From positions 255,780 to 319,779 of the forward strand of contig VRVR01000016.1 of assembly GCA_009859145.1 (NCBI GenBank): a stretch of DNA of 64,000 nucleotides, written 5' to 3'. This stretch comes from Andalucia godoyi. Lineage: Eukaryota; Discoba; Jakobea; Jakobida; Andaluciidae. Made by a program: the position numbers and the translations under genes. This document shows, one piece after another, positions 45,201 to 53,787 of this stretch. A model generated the notes under the pieces. The model was not told where the DNA came from and ran no database searches. It saw only the letters and a program-made list of their open reading frames with translations. Numbering within the stretch: the first letter of the stretch is position 1; each line of letters begins with the position of its first letter.

Positions 45201-46778
45201 GCAGGATCTCCAATTGTGAGACTTTTGGAAGCGAGCTTGGCTTCTCCCTGTCCGTTTTCGGATCGTGGAGAAACCGTGTTGCACGTGGCTTGCCGAAGCA
45301 ATAGTCTTCAAGAAATCAAGATTGTCATGACAGACAGAACGCTGCTGAACCGACGAGATGTATCGGGGCTGACGCCATTGCATATTGCTTGCCATCGAGG
45401 AGAGCCTCGTATAGTTGAGTTTATCCTCCAGTGCGGTGCTTCTGTGCATCAACGCACAACAGGTTTGCTTCGAACTGCAATGCAGATTGTTTGCCGGACG
45501 CTGTCGGAAAAGAAAGGCGAGGCGTACTCGAAAGCCATGGAGTGTGTGGATCTGCTGTTGAAATCAGGTGCAAAGATCTGCTTTCCTCTCGATCATTTCG
45601 GAAAGAGCGCGCTTCACGAACTTCCGGAAGTTTTACTGCAGAAAGTCCCTGCTCATGAATTAACAAATCCGGTGGATGTCAAGTACCTGCCCAAAGTTCT
45701 CAGTGCGTTGCCTGGACCTTCTCGAGAAGCCTTCTTGGCTAAACTAAAATCCACGTGGGATTCCAATCTCGATGTTATTTTATCGAATCAGCCGTTTTGG
45801 CCATACGGGATTGGTTCGGTTGTCAAAGAATCCGGACGGACCATTGTTCCTCCTTCACTTCCTCTGTTTTCCTCTCAAGCTCGATCCAGAGCCCTTACTC
45901 CGAAGTTTCGGCCTTACGAAATACCCCTGTCGGAGCTGAAATTGCAAAAGGAGCTCGGCAGAGGAGCCTTTGGTGTCGTGTATCGAGGTGTCTGGCATGG
46001 CACAGATGTCGCCGTGAAACGACTTGAAAAAACACAGGTGTCGAACATCCCAGAAGACGTTCTTTTCAATTCATTTGAATCCGAGGTATCCTTGTTGGCC
46101 GATTTGAGGCATCCGAATGTTGTGTTGTTTATGGGAGCGTCCTTCACTTCTGATGGCATCTTCTTCGTTACAGAATTTTGCCATCACGGCTCTCTCTTTG
46201 ATGTCCTTCATGATCTGAAGGCATTTCCGGACTCTTTGTTTACATTTCCGGTTCGCTTGAGAATGGCCGTGGACATTGCTCGAGGTATGACATATCTTCA
46301 TTCTCAACGACCCCCGGTCATCCACCAGGACCTGAAGTCGATGAACGTACTTGTTAGCGATAGTTTGCAGTGCAAAGTCACTGATTTCGGCTTGTCAGCG
46401 GAGAAGTCCACGTATCGACCGATTGCATCCAGCGGAGGCACTCCTTACTATTGTGCTCCGGAGACCCTTACCCAGCACCTGGCCAGCGAGGCTTCCGATG
46501 TCTATGCGTTTGGTGTGATCATGTACGAATTGCTTACGAGGGACTACCCGTTCCGGGAATTGGGTGCCAATTTCACGATTGATACGTTCAAGCGGAAAGT
46601 CTGCGAGGAGAACAAGCGACCCAATTCCTCGCTTCCAGCTCCAAACAGCTTCAAAGGAGAGCGCGAGTGGACGACGCTGATGGAGAGATGCTGGCATGCG
46701 AACACCAGTCTCCGTCCGTCCTTTGAGGAAACGCTTGGAAAACTCCTGGAACTGCAGAGTATGATTGCTCCTTTGTAG
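42201..46778 (+). CDS. PH-PH-ankyrin-TKL protein kinase
   Basis: 1525 residues from the ATG at 42201. Residues 1-140 are Pro/Ala/Ser-rich. Two PH-like domains appear at about 147-245 (GSVWFRSSSLFKNSWKRRTI) and 262-370 (FSFRGFLKRQLASKRMAYRC). Ankyrin repeats fill about 600-1135 (LLHVAAWENHADLTALLVSK, TALHVALSKQYLGCVKLLLS, TPLHIACHRGEPRIVEFILQ). A tyrosine-kinase-like kinase ends the protein from about 1245: glycine loop LGRGAFGVVYRGV, Lys in DVAVKRL, catalytic HQDLKSMNVLV, DFGLSA, GGTPYYCAPE and DVYAFGVIMYELL. The usual HRD is HQD, seen in some TKL kinases. Similar ankyrin-TKL and integrin-linked layouts are common in amoebae and oomycetes. It is probably a membrane-recruited signalling kinase; substrates are unknown. 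Confidence 0.85.
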   Translation: MSQPPKLLIPPPIPGGERAKSPRIAALSARFEQIDLANSPAANPRPPPAQGSPTFGSNPSSSALESPVHGGGSGMNRLRSPSSIGSNQKLLAVPAPPRLVGALPPSAASDAVAAATATTSLAAGSPVGAPIASAPGGPPSSAFVFSDRTGSVWFRSSSLFKNSWKRRTIRFSGDNLYVYRDGKDSEAAVVSILQCDVFAPVSPVVNGPREVSSGMLYSICIVSPFCDDVTFAVESEPERASWLLSFSRTTNPSLLRSLGPSFSFRGFLKRQLASKRMAYRCVAVTHGFFLFFVPRKSDLVLKYSIPLALVESSVHGSSLTISCPRDFCTGDEDGGDNVAKKEFLFDAECDVRAVRLGSVIESERANLLRRTEYTGALRNVQFKVSVLTQNRSVRVQVGTGEYTFPLASPDLSILIGALTSQAPDVRPNPPIVASYIGPIAHAVLDEFSGDLQHPAVLRFLQINSLARIVNSADFSYLDDVLAAFDKSNQKDLIEACSIALRESRAALLSRFIPLLSSQSLVRVLSMQLNSSDLNGILSAFKDITEPIVTALAINVARGNMQNVQAFLHRFPSIVSEKVGSVVLNSEDSRICASSIPVPCSLLHVAAWENHADLTALLVSKHPKSLTTFDGKGRTVLFSAVRNAQQDSVLVLLKTSHVRTEDLHLGSNPLLHYAVAFNCPKVVDFLAAKNINNMLTLKDANGLLPYDVGIHSGTTDCLRVLLQYSPLTRQLLTTLLSEDRFGVLIERVVENIEKFKNVAEAFEAILGIGRVEPLRKFISKFYRVPVLCGDVLFSVPQTAVISLLNTAVASQMEIEETLDFLSSYVDLDVVSAEGLTALHVALSKQYLGCVKLLLSRGACATICEPSYGCSALHTAVLLQNTDAISLLLSSEHCDPNQRTFEKMILNPADEDMLVSLGPVTDRPGKTPLNMSFSVRDYPTMSLLLERGAVPHFAGILHNCVEKGDLKAVELLVRYGANVRALASGGPKDKMSALNLAVEKHSAGSPIVRLLEASLASPCPFSDRGETVLHVACRSNSLQEIKIVMTDRTLLNRRDVSGLTPLHIACHRGEPRIVEFILQCGASVHQRTTGLLRTAMQIVCRTLSEKKGEAYSKAMECVDLLLKSGAKICFPLDHFGKSALHELPEVLLQKVPAHELTNPVDVKYLPKVLSALPGPSREAFLAKLKSTWDSNLDVILSNQPFWPYGIGSVVKESGRTIVPPSLPLFSSQARSRALTPKFRPYEIPLSELKLQKELGRGAFGVVYRGVWHGTDVAVKRLEKTQVSNIPEDVLFNSFESEVSLLADLRHPNVVLFMGASFTSDGIFFVTEFCHHGSLFDVLHDLKAFPDSLFTFPVRLRMAVDIARGMTYLHSQRPPVIHQDLKSMNVLVSDSLQCKVTDFGLSAEKSTYRPIASSGGTPYYCAPETLTQHLASEASDVYAFGVIMYELLTRDYPFRELGANFTIDTFKRKVCEENKRPNSSLPAPNSFKGEREWTTLMERCWHANTSLRPSFEETLGKLLELQSMIAPL

Positions 46779-46780
46779 CA

Positions 46781-46812
<32 letters not shown>
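46781..46812. repeat. (ATT)n microsatellite
   Basis: About ten ATT units immediately after the kinase stop codon, probably in its 3' UTR. Confidence 0.95.
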
Positions 46813-46813
<1 letters not shown>

Positions 46814-46866
46814 ATCAATTATTATGCATTAAAACACATTTTCTATATGATTCATGATTCGTCGTT

Positions 46867-48153
46867 TTATCGGACTGTCTGATCGACTACTTCCCCAGCG
46901 AGTGTATACAAACGCGGAATGCGATTGGCCAGAGACGTTGCGCCCTCGTACGAGATGGAGTTCAGGATGTTGGCTCGCCCAGAGATGGAAGTCTCGGGGT
47001 CATAGTCCGCCGTTACCAGCTCGAAAATGTCATTTAGGGTCGTATCTTCAGGCACACGCACGGTTACTTGGTCCATGGAAACGCGGCCGACAACTGGGCA
47101 CAGAATTCCTTTTCGGCTGTGTCGCACCCACGCGCGGTTTGAAAACGCACGAGAAAATCCATCCGCATATCCAAACGAAAACGTTGCGATGCATTCCTTT
47201 CCGTCCACAGCGGCAGGAAGAAACTCTGCAGTCCCGAGCTTCGAAGAAACAATGCGGCGATTCTCGCTGCGGCCGACAGTGTACGTACCTCCATAGCCAA
47301 TGCGATCGCCCTTTTCACACGTCTTGACTAACGTTGGCTGCGCAAGGACCGAGAGCAACGGCTGGAAATCCATGCCATCAAAGCACGGGGGCGTAGCAAT
47401 CCCTGGGTCCAGGCCATACATGGCAATCCCAGGACGAACGCAATCAAAGGCTACGGCTCTTCCGTACCGCAGAATAGCACCCGAGTTTGCCACATGCACA
47501 ATCGGTTTTGAATGGCCTATCCGCGCATTCAGCGGTGCAATGGTCCTCAGCGTCTCCACAAACCTCTGAAGCTGCAGTTCAGTGCCAGCAGCGTCGTCGG
47601 AGGAATCTGCAAAGTGTGTATACAAGCCACCGATCCTCAGACCAAGTTGACTGGCAATTGCGTACGCTTCCACCAAAGACTCGTTCCTTCCTTGCGTGTG
47701 CACAGAGTACCCAACACGACCCATTCCTGAATCCAGTTTCAGATGCACACGTGCACGATGCATTGCATTCTGCGCTCTGCACTCTTCGACGAACCTCGAG
47801 AGAACTTCATTCGAGCTCACTGTTGGCTCGACATGGTCCGACATTTCGACAATCTCAGGAATATCACTCATCGGCAGAGATCCGAGTACAAGAATGTGCG
47901 GGAGCTGGCTCGATGGCATTTGGGAGGATTTCATAAACGACAAGATCTGCTTGGCTTCCCATGCCGTCGCTACTGCTAGCCTCCGAATTCCGAATCGCGA
48001 AACCAATGCGCTGGAAACAGGAATCGCTCCGTGACCGTACGCATTGGCCTTCACAACAGCCATCAGTTCGCACTGCGGTCCCGCCAAGCTCCGAAGCCGG
48101 CTCACGTTGTGCTGCAGAGCATCCAGCGAAACCTGGATCCACGTCGACCGCAT
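46867..48153 (-). CDS. Alanine racemase
   Basis: 428 residues, PLP fold type III. The PLP Lys is in VVKANAYGHG (K35). Further conserved parts are HLKLDSGMGRVGYSVH, GLYTHFADSSD, RPGIAMYGLDP, the C-terminal tyrosine motif RIGYGGTYTVG, FSFGYADGFSRAF and VVGRVSMDQVTV. These cover the active-site Lys, Tyr and the GRxSMDQ block. It converts L-alanine to D-alanine. Bacteria need this for peptidoglycan; some eukaryotes use D-alanine as an osmolyte or in toxins. No signal peptide, so cytosolic. A bacterial-type gene in a eukaryote suggests transfer, but no D-Ala-D-Ala ligase is in the window. Full length for the family (about 360-400 usual, slightly longer here). Confidence 0.9.
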   Translation of the reverse strand: MRSTWIQVSLDALQHNVSRLRSLAGPQCELMAVVKANAYGHGAIPVSSALVSRFGIRRLAVATAWEAKQILSFMKSSQMPSSQLPHILVLGSLPMSDIPEIVEMSDHVEPTVSSNEVLSRFVEECRAQNAMHRARVHLKLDSGMGRVGYSVHTQGRNESLVEAYAIASQLGLRIGGLYTHFADSSDDAAGTELQLQRFVETLRTIAPLNARIGHSKPIVHVANSGAILRYGRAVAFDCVRPGIAMYGLDPGIATPPCFDGMDFQPLLSVLAQPTLVKTCEKGDRIGYGGTYTVGRSENRRIVSSKLGTAEFLPAAVDGKECIATFSFGYADGFSRAFSNRAWVRHSRKGILCPVVGRVSMDQVTVRVPEDTTLNDIFELVTADYDPETSISGRANILNSISYEGATSLANRIPRLYTLAGEVVDQTVR

Positions 48154-48454
48154 CTTTTTCTTCCCCCTGCAATTCGGATCGTGATTTGTGAAACCAACAA
48201 AACCAAAAAAAAGAACCCAAAAATAAAATAAAATAACATAAATAACAACAACAAAAAACCGTGTTTTCGCTTTCTTCTGTATACTTTTTGTTTATGTTCC
48301 TGCGTCATCTGTTACGGAGGTTATGACCTGCACAACGAGCCATCAGACAAGAGAATCCTATTGATAATGAAGCATTGGGGAGGTCTGTTTACAAGGAGGC
48401 TCGCAATAGAAACCCAAAGGTGTGAGAGAGAAGAGATAATAAAACAGTAATCAT

Positions 48455-48495
<41 letters not shown>

Positions 48496-48545
48496 TATCA
48501 GCAGAAACAGCAGTGCATGCAAAGAACAGGAGCAGGTGTCGTCCT
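48154..48545. other. Intergenic region with (CAGCAA)n repeat
   Basis: About 390 bases between the racemase start and the glucosidase II stop. It contains a CAGCAA/CAACAG microsatellite at about 48455-48495 and T/A-rich ends, with no gene. Confidence 0.55.
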
Positions 48546-51269
48546 TTACGCGATGAGAACGAGCTTCCAGTTCTTGACAGTGGGAGCGCGTATGGCTTCG
48601 ACGGTCAATACGGACTTTGAAGCGTCCCAGATAAATGACTTCTTTTCTCGAAGCAATGTGTTGTCAATGCCGCTCGTGGCGTCAGCGGCATCAGATTCGA
48701 GGAACACTCCCGAGGGCTGCTTGGAGAGCCCCAATACAACGACCTTGTCAACGACCGACCCATCGTCGAAGCGAGACGGCAATGCGCGTTGCTGCGAAAG
48801 AGGGCTCCAGGGCGCAGCAACTCCCACAAGATCTCCGGCACTGTTCTGGATGATGTTTCCTTCTAGCGAAAATCTTCGAACGGAAAATTTCGATCCCTTC
48901 TCAGCGGTGTAATCGAACGAATGGCCATCGTCAAGGTACAGGATGCCGGATGCAAGACCCTTCTTGTCGGCGACAACGACAAGTGTGAAAGGATCGCCAA
49001 GCATCTGTGCGGACGACCGGCGGGGGCGCTCGCGACGAGAGAAAATATATCCAGATCGGAGGAAGACTGGGGTAACTCCAATGGGCGCAGGAACAGAGTG
49101 CGTCTTTGCATCATGATCGGAATTGGAATCACACTCATACTTTGCAAAGGTTGACAGGTGATACCACGAACTCGCACACGGGAGACGAACGGCAGCCTCG
49201 ACAGAGCCTGCTTCCGTTACCGGTCGCACAAGAATTCCATCTCCAAGCATGAACGTATCCTGGGACTTCCAAAACGACGAGGAATTTTCAAGACCTTTGG
49301 CCAAAAACACGGGGCGCATCGCCGGAACTCCGCTGTGCTCGTGTTCCCAGAACAGCGTGTACCAGACAGGAAGGAAGGAATATCGACCGGAGGTAATGCG
49401 AGCCATTTGCGCAGCAATATCATCACCAAACACCCAGGGCTCACGACGCTTCGTTTCCAAGTGTGCATGTCCTCGGAAAAACGGTTGCCATGCAGCGGCT
49501 TCGTTCCAGCGAACCCAAAGTTCGGTGTCTGGATTTCCAAAGAAGCCGCCGACATCTGCACCAACAAAGGGAATGCCAGAGAGACCAAGAGTAAGAAGCA
49601 TTGGTATGGACGCCTTCAGATGCTCCCAAGTCGCCGTGTTGTCGCCGGTCCAGACTGCGGCGTATCGCTGCGACCCAGCATAGAACGAGCGAGTAAGAAT
49701 AAACGGACGGTCGTTCAGATCCTTGTTGCGCTTCACAAGGCCGTCGTAGGTTGCCATAGAGTGGTAGAAGCCATACAGGTTATGCAAACGGCTATGCGGA
49801 ACGTTGCCGTGATGCACCGCCTGCTTGTCCATTGAAATCTCAGGGCCATTGAAGACAGATGGCTCGTTCATATCAATCCACGTATACAAATTCGGAGTAG
49901 CACCTTCATAGGAATCGTATGAAAAAAGAGACCCGTACCAATTCCGGACTTCAGGGTTGACAAAGTCCAGCCACGAAGAAGATCCAGACCAGCACCAACC
50001 TTCATAGTCTTCATTGCTTCCTTGCGACTTTTTGACATAATAGTTTCGTTCTACTGCAGTCTTGTGGACATGATAATCGTCAACTCGCTTGATATGCGGA
50101 TCCGAGATTGTAACCATTTTTCTGCCATCTGCAGCGACACGGTCCTGCATGGCCTTGGGGCTCGGGAACAGCAATTTATCCCACGTGAAGTATCTCTTTC
50201 CGTTCGTATGCTCGATGTCCAGCCAGATGACATCGAGTGGAATTCCGTATCGATTAAACTCCGAGTTGATCATCAAGACGTCCTGCTCATCGCGGTAGTT
50301 CCAGCGACACTGGTGATACCCGAGAGAAAACAGCTGTGGAAGCGGGGTGGTTCCAGTGAGGAACGCATACTTTTGCAAAATGGAGCGCACCGAATCTCCC
50401 TGGAAAAAAAAGATATCAATCGGATGCTCTTCTGCAATAAACCGAACGTCCACATACGCATCGTCCGCGTACGAAACATCAACGAAAATCTGTCCTCCAT
50501 TCATCACAAAGATTCCCACGACACCGTGTTCACCCTGTCCAATAACAAGAGGAATCGATCCGTAGAGCCCAACCTTGTTGTTGATTTCGTACTCGAAGAC
50601 ATCCGAATTCCACAGCCGAATCGGTTCTGCGTTTGCATTCTCACTGCCTTCCTTCTTCAACAGTGTGTCCACGGTTTGCGGAACATGAAGATCCAACGCA
50701 TGCTCCGGAACACCGTAAATCGCAGACACTCCATACAGTCTGAAATCAGAAGCCCACGACGACGACGGCTCTTCGAGTACCTGCAGCTGGTCATTTGCAT
50801 TCATTTCGACCTGAGCCTTGTTGTCGTTTCTTCCAACACTGAATCGAAATGGCGACGTCTTCACAGAAACCAATGAGTCTCCGTTTGTCAAAACCAGGGA
50901 TTCTCGCGTATGCGTACTTGGTGGTTGAATTGTGTACTGCCTGTGTGTTGCTCGCGGCAAAAGAACGTCAGAGAGTGAAAACGGGCGCTCTTGGCCAATC
51001 GACTCCAAACTCAAGCGAACGATGCCGTGCTCCAAAAACTTGGCCTCTGCGTTCAGTTTGTTCGACAGAGTAAATCCAAGCGACTTTCCATATGTAAACG
51101 AAGACGAATCGACTGAAAAATGTCCAGACTCAGGAAGATGCGCAAGATCTCGGAGATGCTTGCAAAAGTCCTGATCGCGACACTGCTTGAACTTGGATTG
51201 GTCAAAGCACGATACACCGACGACTGCGGCACTCACAATCAGAACAGCGAACCATGTAAACCTCATCAT
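48546..51269 (-). CDS. GANAB: ER glucosidase II alpha subunit (GH31)
   Basis: 907 residues; animal GANAB has about 944. A hydrophobic start (MMRFTWFAVLIVSAAVVGVS) is a signal peptide. The N-terminal Cys-rich part has CRDQDFCKHL. The GH31 core shows the catalytic nucleophile in YTWIDMNEPSVFNG (about residue 465) and the acid/base Asp in VWTGDNTATW (about 541). WLDIEHTNGKRYFTWD and GADVGGFFGNPDTELWVRW are typical of the GANAB branch. It trims the two inner glucoses from N-glycans, acting with the beta subunit in calnexin-cycle quality control. There is no C-terminal KDEL, as expected, because the beta subunit supplies retention. Confidence 0.93.
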   Translation of the reverse strand: MMRFTWFAVLIVSAAVVGVSCFDQSKFKQCRDQDFCKHLRDLAHLPESGHFSVDSSSFTYGKSLGFTLSNKLNAEAKFLEHGIVRLSLESIGQERPFSLSDVLLPRATHRQYTIQPPSTHTRESLVLTNGDSLVSVKTSPFRFSVGRNDNKAQVEMNANDQLQVLEEPSSSWASDFRLYGVSAIYGVPEHALDLHVPQTVDTLLKKEGSENANAEPIRLWNSDVFEYEINNKVGLYGSIPLVIGQGEHGVVGIFVMNGGQIFVDVSYADDAYVDVRFIAEEHPIDIFFFQGDSVRSILQKYAFLTGTTPLPQLFSLGYHQCRWNYRDEQDVLMINSEFNRYGIPLDVIWLDIEHTNGKRYFTWDKLLFPSPKAMQDRVAADGRKMVTISDPHIKRVDDYHVHKTAVERNYYVKKSQGSNEDYEGWCWSGSSSWLDFVNPEVRNWYGSLFSYDSYEGATPNLYTWIDMNEPSVFNGPEISMDKQAVHHGNVPHSRLHNLYGFYHSMATYDGLVKRNKDLNDRPFILTRSFYAGSQRYAAVWTGDNTATWEHLKASIPMLLTLGLSGIPFVGADVGGFFGNPDTELWVRWNEAAAWQPFFRGHAHLETKRREPWVFGDDIAAQMARITSGRYSFLPVWYTLFWEHEHSGVPAMRPVFLAKGLENSSSFWKSQDTFMLGDGILVRPVTEAGSVEAAVRLPCASSWYHLSTFAKYECDSNSDHDAKTHSVPAPIGVTPVFLRSGYIFSRRERPRRSSAQMLGDPFTLVVVADKKGLASGILYLDDGHSFDYTAEKGSKFSVRRFSLEGNIIQNSAGDLVGVAAPWSPLSQQRALPSRFDDGSVVDKVVVLGLSKQPSGVFLESDAADATSGIDNTLLREKKSFIWDASKSVLTVEAIRAPTVKNWKLVLIA

Positions 51270-51665
51270 CCACCAAGAAGGAGAAAGAAAAATACCAAAA
51301 CCAAATTAAAAGAATTTCATGCAAATAAAAACACAAACAGAAAACGAAAGACAAAAGAAAACACAACACGATAGGAAAAAGACTAGAACAAAGGAAATGG
51401 ACAACACGTCATGCATTTTTTACGATTCAATTGACGCAAGAGACGTTCTTCCTGCTGTAAAAGCAAATTCCGTACAGTACTGTAGAAGTTCAAAGACAGT
51501 GTCTCTCTCCTCTTTTGAGGGTTTTCTTGTTACCAACAAAACAAACAATAAATAATAATACTAATATATAATGATATTTATTAATAAAAGAAAAAGGGCA
51601 AAAGGGACGCAGAATACAAAGCAAAAACAGCAGGAGGAGAGAGAAGACGCAAAATAAAAACCGCA
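51270..51665. promoter_or_regulatory. Divergent promoter region, GANAB / M20 peptidase
   Basis: About 400 A-rich bases between two divergent start codons. No specific motif is convincing. Confidence 0.35.
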
Positions 51666-53078
51666 ATGAAGGTTCTGAGAGTGGTGAGTGTTGCGTGTGG
51701 TCTGTTTCTGATCCTGGCTGTTGGCGCAGCAGCGGTTGACTTGGTCGTTGACATGGATGTGGATATCTCTGCGCAAGGGTATCGCCCAACGGATGGGCTA
51801 CGGTCTCGACTACAACAGTGGGTGTCGACACACATGGATGCTCGGGCGGAGCGCCTGGGCGAGTGGATCCGAGCGGCGCCGCTGCAGGGAAAAGAAACTG
51901 CGATCCAAAACCTGATTATGGAAGACTTGCGCAAGCTGGACAACTTTTCCGTGTCGAGTTACACCATGGATCTGACCACGATGCGTTCGTCCAAGTACTT
52001 CCACTCTCCACGAACCGACTTTTCGTCGTCGCCGATTGTGATTGGAGAGTACAAGAGCACAATGCCCTCCGCTCGTCAGATTATTCTGAATGGCCACGTC
52101 GATGTGGTGCCGGCTCCGTATGAAGATGCCTTCTCCGGATCCTATGAAAACGGCCGGGTTCACGGCCGAGGTTCGACGGATATGCTTGGCGGTATTATGT
52201 GCAATCTGATGGCGGTCCAAGCGCTGCAGGAGCTCAAAAGGCCTTTGAAGGGCTCCATTGTTTTTCAGTCCGTGGTTGAGGAGGAATCTGGAGGTGCCGG
52301 AACGCTTTCCACGCTGCTCGCGCCGTTCCATTCGCACTGGACACAGGCTCCCGAAGCCGTAGCGTTGATCCCTGAGCCGTCTAATATGGAGCTGTTTTCT
52401 GTGCAGCAAGGATCCACGTGGTTCCGAATCTCCGTGAAAGGGAAAACTGCACATGGGGCGTCGCGGTACCATGGAGTATCGGCCATTGAGAAGTCCATGG
52501 TTGTGCTGCAGGCGATTCTGCACATCGAAAAACAAAGAAACGAAAAGCTGGTCAGCGATCCGCTGTTCAGTTCCACGCTTCCGATTCCGAGCCCGATCAA
52601 TGTGGGCCGACTCGGTCAGTGTGGAGAATGGCCGTCGTCCGTTGCTTCGTCTTGCATTTTGGAAGGTCGTTTGGGAGTTTTGGTTGGAGAAGATCTGTTG
52701 GAGGCTCGAGCAACGTTTGAAACGATGCTCTTTGACGAAGTGCACCGACGCGATCACTGGTTCGTTAGCGAGCCGGAAGCACTCAAGATTGAGTTCTTTG
52801 GAGCTGCTTGGCCCTCTGGTGGTTCGCCTCCCGGTCATCCAATGATTAAGATCCTGCGAGATCTCGAGATGGAAGAAGGTCGATTGTTGGACCTCAAGGC
52901 GTCGCCGTGGGCAACCGACGGCGGGTATCTCTCAGCGGTTGGAGGCATTCCGGCACTTGTCATTGGTCCTGGAGATTCCAGACTTGCTCACCAGGCCGGC
53001 GAGTCCGTGTCAATGGACAGCATTGGTCGCTGCGCAGTTCTCTATGCGCTCGCAATTGACCGCTACTTGGGTATCTGA
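51666..53078 (+). CDS. Secreted M20-family metallopeptidase
   Basis: 470 residues. A signal peptide is clear (MKVLRVVSVACGLFLILAVG). The M20 metal-binding residues are in order: NGHVDVVP (His near residue 143), GRGSTDMLGG (Asp), VVEEESGGAGT (Glu-Glu) and, later, VIGPGDSRLAHQAGE (His). A dimerisation insert lies between (AHGASRYHGVSAIEKSMVVL). Blocks resemble ArgE/DapE-type deacylases (acetylornithine or succinyl-diaminopimelate) in the M20A branch, but the signal peptide makes a secreted or lysosomal aminoacylase/dipeptidase role likelier. Two zinc ions are expected. No C-terminal membrane anchor. Confidence 0.85.
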   Translation: MKVLRVVSVACGLFLILAVGAAAVDLVVDMDVDISAQGYRPTDGLRSRLQQWVSTHMDARAERLGEWIRAAPLQGKETAIQNLIMEDLRKLDNFSVSSYTMDLTTMRSSKYFHSPRTDFSSSPIVIGEYKSTMPSARQIILNGHVDVVPAPYEDAFSGSYENGRVHGRGSTDMLGGIMCNLMAVQALQELKRPLKGSIVFQSVVEEESGGAGTLSTLLAPFHSHWTQAPEAVALIPEPSNMELFSVQQGSTWFRISVKGKTAHGASRYHGVSAIEKSMVVLQAILHIEKQRNEKLVSDPLFSSTLPIPSPINVGRLGQCGEWPSSVASSCILEGRLGVLVGEDLLEARATFETMLFDEVHRRDHWFVSEPEALKIEFFGAAWPSGGSPPGHPMIKILRDLEMEEGRLLDLKASPWATDGGYLSAVGGIPALVIGPGDSRLAHQAGESVSMDSIGRCAVLYALAIDRYLGI

Positions 53079-53787
53079 TGCACTCGCCGTCTCTCTTCTT
53101 ATTGTTATTACTATCATGATCGCTCTCATTGTCGGTTAAAGCATATTTGTGTTATCGCTGCACGAATTCGGGACAGAATGATCATCATCATCGTCATTAA
53201 CAACAGCAACAACAACAACCAAAACAAACAAACAAAAAACAGTTGCTGCACAGGAGTGCAGAGTATCGGGTTCGACAAGTCCACGTTGCGACAGAGAAAG
53301 CAGACACGTCAAAGACGCGCAGTATTTGGCAGCGCGCAGTGCGGAGAGTAGCGACAATTGCTGTGGGTGTGGTGTGGAGAGGGTGTATGAGCAGACCACA
53401 AGCGGCATCCAGTAAACGAACGATCGAGACGAAGTCCACTTCAACTTAATGTGCCCTTCTTCTTCTTTTCTCCAATCTCTGTGCTCTCTCAGCAAGCCAG
53501 TAGGATGTGAGCCTGCGACACAAAAACCATGCATGGGGGGGTTGGTAGAGGGAAAAAAAGAATACGACTTACGGACTTGTTTTGGGTGAATCAGTATTTC
53601 AATAATAATAATAATAGTAATAAGCATTTGTCGTTCGCTGTTGAATATTGTAATTTATCTTGGCTTGTTTCACGCTGTCCAGTCCACCACTCCAGTCTCT
53701 CGGCACCAGCAGCACAGCAAAGAGAAAAATTATATTCAAAAAACAATATTAATAATATTATAATCCAAAAAAAAAAAAAAATTATAA
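53079..53787. other. Intergenic region, no gene supported
   Basis: About 700 bases containing ATA/CAA repeats, a TCATCATC tract near 53180 and an A14 run just before the next ATG. A 163-codon minus-strand frame here is low-complexity (poly-Ile, poly-Val, poly-Asp) and is not treated as a gene. Confidence 0.5.

Noticed and set aside
53136-53627. 163-codon minus-strand frame after the M20 gene
   Set aside because: Low-complexity translation (poly-Ile, poly-Val, poly-Asp) of CAA/ATA/TCA repeats with no domain.
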